This document shows, in pieces, positions 26,889 to 35,629 of a DNA stretch of 64,000 nucleotides. Within the stretch, counting starts at the first letter, position 1, and each line of letters begins with the position of its first letter. The translations under genes and the position numbers were made by a program. The notes under the pieces were generated by a model. It was not told the DNA's origin. It made no database searches and saw only the letters and a list, made by a program, of their open reading frames with translations. This DNA comes from Stutzerimonas stutzeri (GTDB taxonomy: Bacteria > Pseudomonadota > Gammaproteobacteria > Pseudomonadales > Pseudomonadaceae): assembly GCF_000590475.1 (NCBI RefSeq), contig NZ_CP007441.1, positions 2,672,660-2,736,659 on the forward strand, given 5' to 3'.

Positions 26889-29012
26889 TCAGAGTTCGAA
26901 TTCGGCCTGCAGCGATGCTCGAACGCAGAACAACACCGCTTCCGGGACCCGCCCGCTAAAGTGTTCGGCAATCGCCGCAACGGGAGGGAGCTCGCCCTCG
27001 CCATCTAGAAACGCTTCTTGGATCTCGCCCAACAATGCTTCGGGCAGATCCAGCGCCTGTTCCAGGCTAAGCTGCTGCTGGCCAATCGCTTCGGCGAGCA
27101 TGGCGTACACATTCTTCTCGCTGCAATCGAGCTGCCGAGCGATCTGCGCCGGTGTCATGCCGGCGCGCGCCAGTGTGATGAGCTCATGACGCACATCGGC
27201 AGGGGATCTGACCGCGTTCGCCGTACCTTGCAGAACTTCCAGAAACGATTGGCCGTAGCGCTCAAGCTTGCGCGCACCCACACCGCTGATGCGCGCCATG
27301 TCGCTGAGCGAACCCGGCTGGCTGCGGAGCATTTCAAGCAATGTCGCGTCCGGGAAAATCACATAAGGCGGTACGCCATGCTCTTCTGCGAGCTTGCGGC
27401 GCAGCGTGCGCAACGCCTCCCAAGTCTCGCGCTCCTCGCTGCGCACCAACTGGCTGGCTGCACTGACAGAGGTTTTCGGCGCTTTGGCCGTCAGTTCGCG
27501 GCGCAGCTCCAAGGTCACTTCGCCACGCAGCAAGGCACGACAGCTGTCGCTGAGTCGCAACCCACCAAAACCTTCAAGGTCCACATCCGCCAGCCCGCGT
27601 GCGACCAGTTGACGGAACAGCGAACGCCACTCCCCTTCCGATAGCGCCTTGCCAACGCCGAACACCGATAGCTGTTGATGTCCAAAGCTGCGAATCTTCT
27701 CGTTGTCGCGTCCAAGCAGGATATCGACCAGATGCCCGACGCCGTAGCGTTGTCCGCTGCGGTAGATCGCCGACAGCGCCTGCCGTGCCGGTTCGGTGGC
27801 ATTCCAGGTCTGCACGCCGTCGACGCAATTGTCGCAATGACCGCAAGGCTCCGGCATCTGCTCATCGAAATACGCCAGCAGAACTTGCCGACGGCAGCGG
27901 GTTTCCTCGCACAGCGAGAGCATGGCATCGAGCTTGTGCTGCTCAATGCGCTTGTGCCGCTCATCGCCCTCGGAGTTATTGAGCATCTGCTTGAGAAAAA
28001 TCACATCCTGCAGGCCGTACGCCATCCAGGCATCGGCAGGCAGACCATCACGACCCGCGCGACCGGTTTCCTGGTAGTAGGCCTCCAGCGACTTGGGCAG
28101 ATCCAGATGGGCGACGAAACGCACGTTGGGCTTGTCGATACCCATACCGAAGGCGATGGTCGCCACCATGATCAGGCCTTCCTCGTTGAGAAAGCGCTTC
28201 TGATGGAATGCTCGCAGGTCGTTCGGCAACCCGGCGTGGTAAGGCAGCGCAGGAAACCCCTGCTCGGTGAGGAAGGCGGCAATATCATCGACTTTCTTGC
28301 GCGACATGCAGTAGACGATACCGGCATCACCGCGGCGCTCCGCCAGGAAGGCCATCAGCTGCTTGCGCGGCTGCTCCTTGGGCACGATGCGATAAAAGAT
28401 ATTCGGGCGATCGAAGCTGGAAAGGAAACGCTCGGCATTCTCCAGATGCAACCGCTGAACGATTTCTTCGCGCGTTCGCTTGTCCGCTGTGGCGGTCAGT
28501 GCGATTCGCGGAACGCTAGGGAAAAGTTCAGCAAGCTGCCCCAGTTGAAGATACTCGGGACGGAAATCATGGCCCCACTGCGAGACGCAATGGGCCTCGT
28601 CGATGGCAAACAGGCCGATATCCAAGCGCTGCAAAAACGCCAACATGCGCGGCTGGACCAGCCGCTCAGGCGCGAGATAGAGCATCTTGATTTCGTTGCG
28701 CCGCAGGCGATCGGCGATGTCTCGCTGCTGATCGGCCGTCAGGGTCGAATTGAGCGCTGCCGCCGCAACACCGAGCTCTTCGAGCGTGGCCACCTGATCG
28801 TCCATCAGCGCGATCAGCGGCGATACCACCACAGCCAAGCCATCACGAAGCAATGCCGGCACCTGATAGCAGAGCGACTTGCCGCCACCGGTCGGCATCA
28901 GCACCAACGCATCTTCGCCACCGGCCACGCGCTGGATGATCGCACCCTGATTGCCACGAAACGCGTCGTAGCCGAAAACATCTTTTAGAATGCGCTGTGC
29001 CTGATCGAGCAT
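26889..29012 (-). CDS. recQ: ATP-dependent DNA helicase RecQ
   Basis: 707 residues. The helicase core has Walker A MPTGGGKS (K45), the DEAH box (AIDEAHCVSQWGHDFRPEY) and motif VI (YYQETGRAGRDG). A zinc-binding cysteine set (CRRQVLL through CGHCDNC) and the RQC winged helix follow, then one HRDC domain (about 525-595). The last 100 residues form an extra helix-turn-helix-like module (ARAGMTPAQIARQLDCSEKNVYAMLAEAI) absent from E. coli RecQ (609 residues). RecQ unwinds DNA with 3'-5' polarity in recombination and fork repair. The start at 29012 has GGAGA; the frame is open to 29078. Confidence 0.95.
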   Translation of the reverse strand: MLDQAQRILKDVFGYDAFRGNQGAIIQRVAGGEDALVLMPTGGGKSLCYQVPALLRDGLAVVVSPLIALMDDQVATLEELGVAAAALNSTLTADQQRDIADRLRRNEIKMLYLAPERLVQPRMLAFLQRLDIGLFAIDEAHCVSQWGHDFRPEYLQLGQLAELFPSVPRIALTATADKRTREEIVQRLHLENAERFLSSFDRPNIFYRIVPKEQPRKQLMAFLAERRGDAGIVYCMSRKKVDDIAAFLTEQGFPALPYHAGLPNDLRAFHQKRFLNEEGLIMVATIAFGMGIDKPNVRFVAHLDLPKSLEAYYQETGRAGRDGLPADAWMAYGLQDVIFLKQMLNNSEGDERHKRIEQHKLDAMLSLCEETRCRRQVLLAYFDEQMPEPCGHCDNCVDGVQTWNATEPARQALSAIYRSGQRYGVGHLVDILLGRDNEKIRSFGHQQLSVFGVGKALSEGEWRSLFRQLVARGLADVDLEGFGGLRLSDSCRALLRGEVTLELRRELTAKAPKTSVSAASQLVRSEERETWEALRTLRRKLAEEHGVPPYVIFPDATLLEMLRSQPGSLSDMARISGVGARKLERYGQSFLEVLQGTANAVRSPADVRHELITLARAGMTPAQIARQLDCSEKNVYAMLAEAIGQQQLSLEQALDLPEALLGEIQEAFLDGEGELPPVAAIAEHFSGRVPEAVLFCVRASLQAEFEL

Positions 29013-29260
29013 GCCGGTCTCCGAAACAAGACGCGCGAGTATACGCGACACGGGCGCAGGGTTCAGGTTGAACACCACGATGACTCGATAGCCGGGCGGT
29101 CAGCGCTATTACAGTGGAACTCCGGCCGCGCTTTTCTATCTGTCGAAGGACGACGGCGCGCAAAAGCTGACCCGACCACTGCAGCGTGATAGCGCGCGGT
29201 AGCCGGAGACCCGCGGCTCGTCTAGAATCACCGCTGTTTTCTATTCCAAGGTAGTCATCG

Positions 29261-29848
29261 ATGTCATTCGCCGAGCAACTCACCCGCTTGCAAGTGTTTC
29301 TGGATGCAGATGACCTGCACGAAGAGGCGCTGGATTACATCGCCGCGCACGGCTACCTGACTGCGCTGTGCATCTGCTCGGAGCAGGTGCCCGAACGCGA
29401 GTGGATCGATGCGCTGTTCGCCGAGCCGCCGAAGTACGCCGACGACACCGAGCGCGAAGCCATCGAGGCGACGTTGATTCAGCTCAAGGCGCATATCGCC
29501 CGGCAGTTGGCCAGCGACGAAGATATGGAACTGCCTTGCGAACTCGACATGGGCGACGAGCCAGACGAGTCCGACCTGCGTGGCTGGTGCATCGGCTTCA
29601 TGGAAGGCGTTTTCATGCGTGAGTCGGTGTGGTTCGAAGATTCCGAGGAAGAAGTCAGCGAGCTGCTCCTGCCGATCATGGTCGGCTCCGGGCTATTCGA
29701 TGAACAACCCGAGTTCAGCGACATCGCCGAAGACCAGGATCTGGTCGGAGAAATGGTCGCGCAGATACCTGAAATCCTTACCGCGTTGTACCTGATCTGC
29801 CATGCTCCCGAAGAGAAGCCGGCGCTTCTCAAACCGCGCAAACACTGA
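29261..29848 (+). CDS. YecA/YgfB (UPF0149) family protein
   Basis: 195 residues, acidic, all-helical. The LRGWCIGFMEGVFMRE segment near residue 104 is the conserved core of the UPF0149 family. The C-terminus lacks the SEC-C zinc motif that some YecA proteins carry. P. aeruginosa YgfB modulates beta-lactamase expression, but that is a different paralogue, so no function is assigned. The ATG at 29261 follows AAGG at a long spacing. It is divergent from recQ and sits 15 bases before the DUF454 gene, probably as one transcript. Confidence 0.88.
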   Translation: MSFAEQLTRLQVFLDADDLHEEALDYIAAHGYLTALCICSEQVPEREWIDALFAEPPKYADDTEREAIEATLIQLKAHIARQLASDEDMELPCELDMGDEPDESDLRGWCIGFMEGVFMRESVWFEDSEEEVSELLLPIMVGSGLFDEQPEFSDIAEDQDLVGEMVAQIPEILTALYLICHAPEEKPALLKPRKH

Positions 29849-29863
29849 AGCTCGGGTAACCTC

Positions 29864-30265
29864 TTGGCGCACCGCGATATTCCGACGTATCGCAATCCGG
29901 TAGTGCGCTACGCGCTGCTGGGTATCGGTTGGTTGAGCGTTGCGCTCGGCGTCGTTGGAATCTTCCTGCCGGTTCTGCCGACCACCCCTTTCCTCCTTCT
30001 TGCCGCTGCCTGCTTCGTCCGCAGTTCACGGCGCTTCTACAACTGGCTGGTGATGCACCCAAGGCTTGGCCCCTGGTTCCGGGATTATCTGGAAGGTAAC
30101 GGGATTCCGCTGAAGGCAAAAATCTATTCGATCATAACGATGTGGCTGAGCATCAGCCTGTCCTGCTGGTTAGTACCTATGTTCTGGGCACGAATCGGCA
30201 TGTTGACCAGCGCGACGCTGGTAACGCTTTACATCCTCCGCCTGAAAACCCTTTCGCCGCGCTAA
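29864..30265 (+). CDS. DUF454 / YbaN-family inner membrane protein
   Basis: 133 residues with three or four membrane helices. The signature GIFLPVLPTTPFLLLAAACF followed by SRRFYNWLVMHPRLGPWFRDY is diagnostic of DUF454. Function is unknown; relatives near heme-uptake genes in other bacteria suggest a heme link, but nothing in this neighbourhood supports it. I kept the TTG at 29864 because the residues before the first helix (NPVVRYALLGIGWLS) match family N-termini; a GTG at 29903 is an alternative. Confidence 0.85.
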   Translation: MAHRDIPTYRNPVVRYALLGIGWLSVALGVVGIFLPVLPTTPFLLLAAACFVRSSRRFYNWLVMHPRLGPWFRDYLEGNGIPLKAKIYSIITMWLSISLSCWLVPMFWARIGMLTSATLVTLYILRLKTLSPR

Positions 30266-30288
30266 GCCATGGTGGCGGGTCACCCCGG

Positions 30289-30876
30289 CTAGCGGCTTCC
30301 ATGATTACGTTGGAAAACCTCTGCGCCCATGGCCGCTATCTGCCCCTCGACCAAGGCTTCGAACGGCCTCAACAACGCGTCGAATCGACCATTGCCTTCA
30401 AGCGTGTTCAGTGCGACCACTATCGCTTCTAGCGTGGACAGCGCACCGGGCATTGGAGCTTTACGCAATCGATAACGGGAGGTCAGGCCTTCTGGTAGCG
30501 CTACTCGCGGCAGACTGGCGAGGTGCGGATTGAGATGCAGCAGTTTGCGGGCCTTGCGCCAGGTGCCGTCCGGCACGATCAATCGCAGCGGCTCGCCCTT
30601 CTCCGCCAATTGTCCAAGTGACACGGCTCGCTCTCCCGGAAACAACAGATAGCTTTCGAGGCGTTCGTCGGCTGGAAGATCCTCGAACAGCTCTCCTGTT
30701 CGAAGCTCGGCATTGGTTAGACCAAGTGCTGCCAACCGCGCCGTGTTCAGCGCATGCCCGGTTTCGCTGGGGTGCTGCAGGATCAGCACAGCGGTGGTGC
30801 TGGCAAGCGAGGGGATCAAAGCGCAGAGACAGTGACTCAACGGGCGCTGGCAACGCGGGCATTGCGGACGAGACAT
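30289..30876 (-). CDS. DTW-domain tRNA-uridine aminocarboxypropyltransferase
   Basis: 195 residues. The N-terminal CPRCQRPLSHCLC cysteine cluster and the VPDGTWRKARKL motif define the DTW/TapT family. E. coli TapT transfers the 3-amino-3-carboxypropyl group of S-adenosylmethionine to uridine 47 of tRNAs (acp3U), which raises tRNA heat stability. RKAPMPGALSTLEAI is the other conserved block. AGGAG precedes the ATG at 30876; the open frame upstream to 30951 is not supported. It is convergent with the DUF454 gene and divergent from the GST gene. Confidence 0.9.
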   Translation of the reverse strand: MSRPQCPRCQRPLSHCLCALIPSLASTTAVLILQHPSETGHALNTARLAALGLTNAELRTGELFEDLPADERLESYLLFPGERAVSLGQLAEKGEPLRLIVPDGTWRKARKLLHLNPHLASLPRVALPEGLTSRYRLRKAPMPGALSTLEAIVVALNTLEGNGRFDALLRPFEALVEGQIAAMGAEVFQRNHGSR

Positions 30877-30973
30877 GGCTTCTCCTGGATGGAGGCGAAG
30901 TCTGCCACAACCAGCAGAAACGTAACGGTGAACTAAGCTAGTCGCGGTCACTTATAGCGAAGAGGCTGCACCG

Positions 30974-31645
30974 ATGCTCACCCTGCACCACTTGGACAAT
31001 TCCCGCTCGCAACGCGTGCTCTGGCTGCTGGAAGAACTGCAACTACCGTACGAGATCAAGCGCTACGCCAGAAATCCGCAGACCATGCTGGCTCCGCCTG
31101 AACTGAAGAATGTGCATCCGCTTGGCAAATCGCCCGTCATCACCGACGGCGAGCTGACTCTGGCCGAGTCAGCTGCAATCCTTGAGTATCTGGTCGAGCG
31201 CTATGGTGATGGCCAACTGACCCCACCCAGAGGTTCACCTGAACACCTTCGATTTCGCTACTGGATGCATTACGCCGAAGGTTCAGCGATGCCGCCGCTG
31301 CTTCTCAAGTTGATATTCGATCGTATCGGTAACGGGCCGATGCCATTTTTCATTCGTCCAGTGGCCCGAGCAATCGCCAAAGGTGCCAACAAGGCTTTTA
31401 TCGGTCCACAGCTAAAGCTCCACCTGGACTACATGGAGAGCGAGCTAGGGAAAAGCCAATGGTTTGCCGGGGGGGAATTCAGCGTCGCGGATATTCAGAT
31501 GAGCTTCCCGCTCGAAGCCGCTCAATCGCGCGCAGGCCTGGATGCCAGCCGCCCGAAACTGACTGCATTTTTGCAAAGGATACGTGACCGCCCCGCTTAT
31601 CAGCGAGCCGTAGAACGGGGTGGTCCGGTAATGCCTGGGCGCTAG
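30974..31645 (+). CDS. Glutathione S-transferase
   Basis: 223 residues. The N-terminal thioredoxin-like domain carries the probable catalytic serine in DNSRSQRVLWLLEEL, the cis-proline region GKSPVITDG and the glutathione-binding ESAAILEYL. The C-terminal helical domain contains SVADIQMSFPLEAA, the conserved N-capping element. It is cytosolic and probably conjugates or reduces small electrophiles with glutathione; substrate unknown. GAGG precedes the ATG. A GAGTCAGC hairpin follows the stop. Confidence 0.9.
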   Translation: MLTLHHLDNSRSQRVLWLLEELQLPYEIKRYARNPQTMLAPPELKNVHPLGKSPVITDGELTLAESAAILEYLVERYGDGQLTPPRGSPEHLRFRYWMHYAEGSAMPPLLLKLIFDRIGNGPMPFFIRPVARAIAKGANKAFIGPQLKLHLDYMESELGKSQWFAGGEFSVADIQMSFPLEAAQSRAGLDASRPKLTAFLQRIRDRPAYQRAVERGGPVMPGR

Positions 31646-31664
31646 AGTCAGCCCCCGATTGTTA

Positions 31665-31685
31665 GAGTCAGCGTCGCGCTGACTC
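31665..31685. terminator. Hairpin shared by the GST gene and the small ORF
   Basis: GAGTCAGC, a 5-base loop and GCTGACTC form a perfect 8-base stem. It follows the GST stop by 20 bases on the plus strand and overlaps the stop of the 39-residue ORF on the minus strand. TAGAGTCAGC also occurs as a direct repeat at 31643-31652 and 31663-31672. No T-run follows. Confidence 0.5.
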
Positions 31686-31787
31686 ACCTCGTTGGGCGCG
31701 GACCGGAATGGGTTGCAGGCGAGGCGGGTCAATGAAGCCAAGCGCCACTGCAAGATTCCAGCACACACTACTGAGCCATGCTTTCAT
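31668..31787 (-). CDS. Small 39-residue protein, uncharacterised
   Basis: The ATG at 31787 has an excellent ribosome binding site (AGGAGGG at 7-base spacing) and opens 39 codons. The N-terminal half is hydrophobic and tryptophan-rich (KAWLSSVCWNLAVALGFID) and could form an amphipathic or membrane-associated helix. The rest is proline and arginine rich (PPRLQPIPVRAQR). I recognise a general likeness to small conserved Pseudomonas proteins with a WNLAVALG...PPRLQP pattern but cannot name a family. It follows aceK on the same strand; paired palindromes lie 80-110 bases upstream. Short length makes chance possible, but the translation signal argues against it. Confidence 0.6.
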   Translation of the reverse strand: MKAWLSSVCWNLAVALGFIDPPRLQPIPVRAQRGESARR

Positions 31788-31869
31788 GATGAACCCTCCT
31801 ACTTGGTAACGGGCCTTTGTGAGCCATGGGCTTCGTAGCCAGCATAACCCAAGAAAAGCGCCGTTGCCT

Positions 31870-31894
31870 GCAACAAATGTTGCTGATTATCAGC
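31870..31894. promoter_or_regulatory. Two adjoining palindromes upstream of the small ORF
   Basis: GCAACA-AA-TGTTGC (31870-31883) and GCTGAT-T-ATCAGC (31882-31894) are both perfect and overlap by two bases. They lie between the aceK stop and the 39-residue ORF, in a 174-base gap. Tandem operators or a structured leader are both possible. Confidence 0.45.
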
Positions 31895-31961
31895 CTCTGG
31901 AGCCCTATGTTTCGGCTCTATAATTGCGACCCAAACTGGCCGTGAGCGTTCACCGCGCCCT

Positions 31962-33686
31962 TTACTGGGTAGTTTCCAACCTGCGCCTGTATGGAAAGAC
32001 ATCGATCACTTTTCCATCGATTATCGCTTGCTGCAGACCCTTCCAATAATTGGCGTCGTATAGCTCGCCGTGCAGCTTGGCGAATAGCCGACGCTGCTTG
32101 ATATCGGCGAATAGGAAACGTGGAAACTCTTCAGGGAACACGTCGTTCGGTCCCACCGAATACCAAGGTTCGGACGACATTTCATCTTCCGGATAACGCG
32201 CCTCGGGGATGTAGCGGAAATTCACCTCGGTAAGAAAGCAGATCTCATCGTAGTCGTAGAACACCACGCGGCCATGGCGGGTCACGCCGAAGTTCTTTAA
32301 CAGCATGTCTCCGGGAAATATATTGGCCGCAGCGAGTTGTTTGATCGCCAGTCCATAGTCTTCCAGCGCTTCCTGCACCTGCTGTTCGCTGGCGCTCTCC
32401 ACGTAAATGTTCAATGGCGTCATCCGCCGCTCGGTCCAGCAGTGGCGCACCAGCACCGTATCGCCCTGCTCCTCGACCGTTGACGGCGCGACCTCCAACA
32501 GCTCTGCCAGACATTCGGGATCGAACTTGGATTTAGGGAAGCGGAAATCGGCAAATTCCTGTGTATCGGCCATGCGCCCAACCCGATCGACGCTCTTCAC
32601 CAGCCGATACTTCTCGATGACGGTAGCTCGGTTGACATTCTTGGTCGGAGAGAACCGGTCCTTGATGATCTTGAAGACCGTATTGAAGCCCGGCAACGTG
32701 AACACGCTCATGACCATGCCGCGCACACCCGGCGCCATGATGAAACGGTCGTCGGTGGTCGCGAGGTGATTGATCAAGGCGCGGTAGAACTCCGATTTGC
32801 CGTGCTTGTAGAAGCCAATGGAGGTGTACAGCTCCGCAACGTGCTTGCCCGGCATGATGCGTTTGAGAAACCCGATGAACTCCGCGGGTATCGGCACCTC
32901 GACCATGAAGTACGAGCGCGTGAAAGAAAAGATGATCGAAACCTCCGCTTCGTCGGTGATCAACGCATCGGCGACGATCCCCACGCCCTCGTGATGCAAC
33001 AGCGGTATCGCCAGCGGCCATTGTTCGTCGCGGGTAAAGATCCGCCCAACCAGATATGCACCCTTGTTGCGGTAGAGCACCGAACGAAAGAGTTCCACAG
33101 TAAGTTCAGGATCCTTGCACACCCAGTCTGGCAGGGATGCCTGAAGCTGCGCCTCGAGTCGCAGTAGGTCGCCGCTCAGGTCCGCGTAGGGTATGGAGAA
33201 GGCAAAGTCCTCGAAGATCTGCGCGAGCATGCGATGAAGATCACCGCCGGGTTGATACCGACGCGTCTGTGCCACCCGATCATGGGCCCGGCTCGATGGA
33301 CGGGTGGTATGGATGAACATGGTGCCGTCACTGATGCAGTCGTGGCTGAACAGTGCGCAAAAGATCGAGTTGTACCAAGTTTCGGACAACTCATCGTCGA
33401 AGCGGGGGTTGATCTGATCGATATAGGCACTCTTGATCTGCGGCCATCGCTGCACATCCAGCAGTACATCCGGCTCGAATGTCGGGCACAGATCCGCCGC
33501 TGTCTCACCGACCTTCTGTTCATACAGGTTGATACGCGCTGCCGAGGCGTGCTGGGCGTCTTGCCACTTTGCCTGTTCGAAACGAGGCCGTGCGCCCTCG
33601 GTGATCAACCGGAAATGTTCACGATAGTTATCGAACCCCAGCAGGATCTGCCGTGCAATAGCGGCTTCCGTCGATTTTGGCAACAT
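31962..33686 (-). CDS. aceK: Isocitrate dehydrogenase kinase/phosphatase
   Basis: 574 residues from the ATG at 33686 (E. coli AceK has 578). The regulatory N-terminal half starts AIARQILLGFDNYREHF. The kinase-like half includes the ATP loop region APGVRGMVMSVFTLPGFNTVFKIIKDRF and the LLKNFGVTRHGRVVFYDYDEI block, which holds the catalytic aspartates. AceK phosphorylates isocitrate dehydrogenase to divert carbon into the glyoxylate shunt and reverses this on richer media. TGGAG at 9-base spacing selects this start; earlier in-frame ATGs at 33725 and 33695 lack good spacing. The gene stands alone, away from aceA and aceB, as is usual in Pseudomonas. Confidence 0.95.
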   Translation of the reverse strand: MLPKSTEAAIARQILLGFDNYREHFRLITEGARPRFEQAKWQDAQHASAARINLYEQKVGETAADLCPTFEPDVLLDVQRWPQIKSAYIDQINPRFDDELSETWYNSIFCALFSHDCISDGTMFIHTTRPSSRAHDRVAQTRRYQPGGDLHRMLAQIFEDFAFSIPYADLSGDLLRLEAQLQASLPDWVCKDPELTVELFRSVLYRNKGAYLVGRIFTRDEQWPLAIPLLHHEGVGIVADALITDEAEVSIIFSFTRSYFMVEVPIPAEFIGFLKRIMPGKHVAELYTSIGFYKHGKSEFYRALINHLATTDDRFIMAPGVRGMVMSVFTLPGFNTVFKIIKDRFSPTKNVNRATVIEKYRLVKSVDRVGRMADTQEFADFRFPKSKFDPECLAELLEVAPSTVEEQGDTVLVRHCWTERRMTPLNIYVESASEQQVQEALEDYGLAIKQLAAANIFPGDMLLKNFGVTRHGRVVFYDYDEICFLTEVNFRYIPEARYPEDEMSSEPWYSVGPNDVFPEEFPRFLFADIKQRRLFAKLHGELYDANYWKGLQQAIIDGKVIDVFPYRRRLETTQ

Positions 33687-33840
33687 ATCGATCATCTCCA
33701 GCGGTGGAAGCCCGAGCTTATCCATCGCCCGAATGCAATGAAAGGCACGGTGGATCGAAAGCCAGTTTGAAAGCGTGATTCGAATTGCTAGACACGCAAA
33801 CCTCGCTAACACTCCGATGTCCCGTCACCGGAGTTTTCTC

Positions 33841-34827
33841 ATGCGTTCTTCAGACCTCCTGCGCCTGCTCGGTCTCGCTGCTATCTGGGGCGCCAGTTTT
33901 CTGTTCATGCGAATCATCGCACCGGAACTCGGGACATTTCCCACCGCGTTCTTCAGAGTGCTGTTCGCCTGCGCTGGCCTGTCAGCGATTCTGATGATGA
34001 TGCGCATCCGCTGGGATTTTCGCGGCAAGCTGAAGCTGTGCCTGCTTCTCGGGATGATAAATTCCGGCGTCCCGTTCGCGCTTTATGCGTTGGCCGCGCA
34101 GTTTCTGCCAACCGGCTATTCAGCGATCTTCAACGCAACCACACCGATGATGGGTGTAATCATTGGCGCAGTATTTTTCGCTGAAGCGCTAACGGTTGCG
34201 AAAATCGTAGGCGTGCTGTTCGGCCTGAGTGGCGTGGCGCTGCTGACGCGCACCGGCCCCGTGGCGTTCGACGCACAGCTGCTGATTGGCGCGCTCGCCT
34301 GCCTGGGCGCGACCGCGTGTTATGGATTCGGTGGTTTCCTGACCCGTCGCTGGATCAACCAGCACGGCGGACTAAACAGTGAACTGGTTGCCTTCGGCAG
34401 TCAGGCGGGAGCGGCATTCTGTCTGCTGCCGCTGTTCGCCCTGTCACTGTTGACAGCGCCCCCGACCTCCTGGGGTGACGGTACCGTCTGGCTCAGTCTT
34501 GTCGCGCTCGGCATCGTCTGTACCGCCTTCGCCTATATTCTGTATTTCCGCTTGCTTGCGGACATCGGCCCGGTTCGTACCCTTACGGTGACCTTCATCA
34601 TTCCACCGTTCGGTGTGCTTTGGGGCGCTCTGTTTCTTGATGAACCGCTGGACTGGGCCTATGTCTATGGCGGCGCGCTGATTGCCGTGGCGCTCTGGCT
34701 CGTACTGAAACAGGCGCCGGCCACGGCCGTGGCGGCACCCGCCCCAAAAGAGACTAGTGACGGTCCGGCGCTGGCCGGAATACCAGAACGAGACCAAGCA
34801 CGATCAGCAACATGCCGACCAGACTGA
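33841..34827 (+). CDS. EamA/DMT-family transporter
   Basis: 328 residues, ten membrane helices in two EamA repeats. The first helix region LGLAAIWGASFLFMRI and the GALFLDEPLDWAYVYGGALI element before the last helix are typical. The substrate is unknown. GGAG precedes the ATG at 33841. The soluble tail (about the last 35 residues) is encoded across a 74-base overlap with the convergent EamA gene at 34754, so the two genes share coding DNA at their 3' ends. Confidence 0.87.
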   Translation: MRSSDLLRLLGLAAIWGASFLFMRIIAPELGTFPTAFFRVLFACAGLSAILMMMRIRWDFRGKLKLCLLLGMINSGVPFALYALAAQFLPTGYSAIFNATTPMMGVIIGAVFFAEALTVAKIVGVLFGLSGVALLTRTGPVAFDAQLLIGALACLGATACYGFGGFLTRRWINQHGGLNSELVAFGSQAGAAFCLLPLFALSLLTAPPTSWGDGTVWLSLVALGIVCTAFAYILYFRLLADIGPVRTLTVTFIIPPFGVLWGALFLDEPLDWAYVYGGALIAVALWLVLKQAPATAVAAPAPKETSDGPALAGIPERDQARSATCRPD

Positions 34828-35629
34828 GCATCGCCAACCGGTTACCGAACACCAGGTAATCCATTACCGCCGTTACCGCCGGCACCAGATAGAACAAGCT
34901 GGTCACGTTGACCAGGTCGCTCTGGGCAATCAGGCGATACAGCAACAAGGTGGCGGCCACCGAGATCACCAACCCCATCCACAACACGGACAGCCAGAAA
35001 CCTGGGGCGAGCGTGATTTCGAAAGGTTGGAACGGCGCGAATAGCGAACAAAGCAATAGCCCGGCGAGATACTGCAAGGGCATGGCGCGAAGCGGATCAC
35101 CTTTGGCTCGCTTCTGCATCATCGAACCCAGCGTGATGCTCGAAAGTGCCAGCAAAGCACACGCCACGCCCGCCACCGACAACCCGCCTACGCCAAGGCT
35201 CTGATAGACCACCAGCACCAGCCCGCTCAAACCAAGCAGCAACCCGAACAGCCGCAGCGGTCTCAGCCGTTTGCGCTCGAGTAACACAGCCGTGAGGATC
35301 GGCTGCACGCCGAGCAGAGTCGCCATGACGCCCGGAGTCATCTGCAGATCCAGTGCCAGCAGATAGAAGATCTGGTAGCTGCCCAGCAGCACCAGACCGG
35401 TGGCCAAGGCATACCGACGCGTCTTCCACCCATCAGGCAGCGATAGGGAGGCCAGCCTAACCACCCCCGCCAACGCCACCAGCGCAATAACGAAACGAAC
35501 CAACAGAAAAGCGAACGGCGATGCGTACGCCAAGCCCCATTTCGACACGATTGCCCCGCTGCTCCAGAGCAGCACGAAAAGACCCGTGGTCGCATACGCG
35601 ACCAGGTTGTTGCGTGAAAACAAGATCAT
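34754..35629 (-). CDS. EamA/DMT-family transporter, second copy
   Basis: 291 residues, ten membrane helices. The first helix contains FVLLWSSGAIVSKWGL; the second repeat ends AVMDYLVFGNRLAMLSLVGMLLIVLG. It has only distant likeness to the convergent EamA protein at 33841, so the pair is not a recent duplication. AAGGTGG precedes the ATG at 35629; the open frame upstream to 35851 lacks family resemblance. The substrate is unknown. Confidence 0.87.
   Translation of the reverse strand: MILFSRNNLVAYATTGLFVLLWSSGAIVSKWGLAYASPFAFLLVRFVIALVALAGVVRLASLSLPDGWKTRRYALATGLVLLGSYQIFYLLALDLQMTPGVMATLLGVQPILTAVLLERKRLRPLRLFGLLLGLSGLVLVVYQSLGVGGLSVAGVACALLALSSITLGSMMQKRAKGDPLRAMPLQYLAGLLLCSLFAPFQPFEITLAPGFWLSVLWMGLVISVAATLLLYRLIAQSDLVNVTSLFYLVPAVTAVMDYLVFGNRLAMLSLVGMLLIVLGLVLVFRPAPDRH

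Noticed and set aside
27675..28988. 437-codon open frame on the plus strand opposite recQ
   Set aside because: It is antisense to a complete, well-conserved recQ; composition is that of a GC-rich shadow frame, with no recognisable domain.
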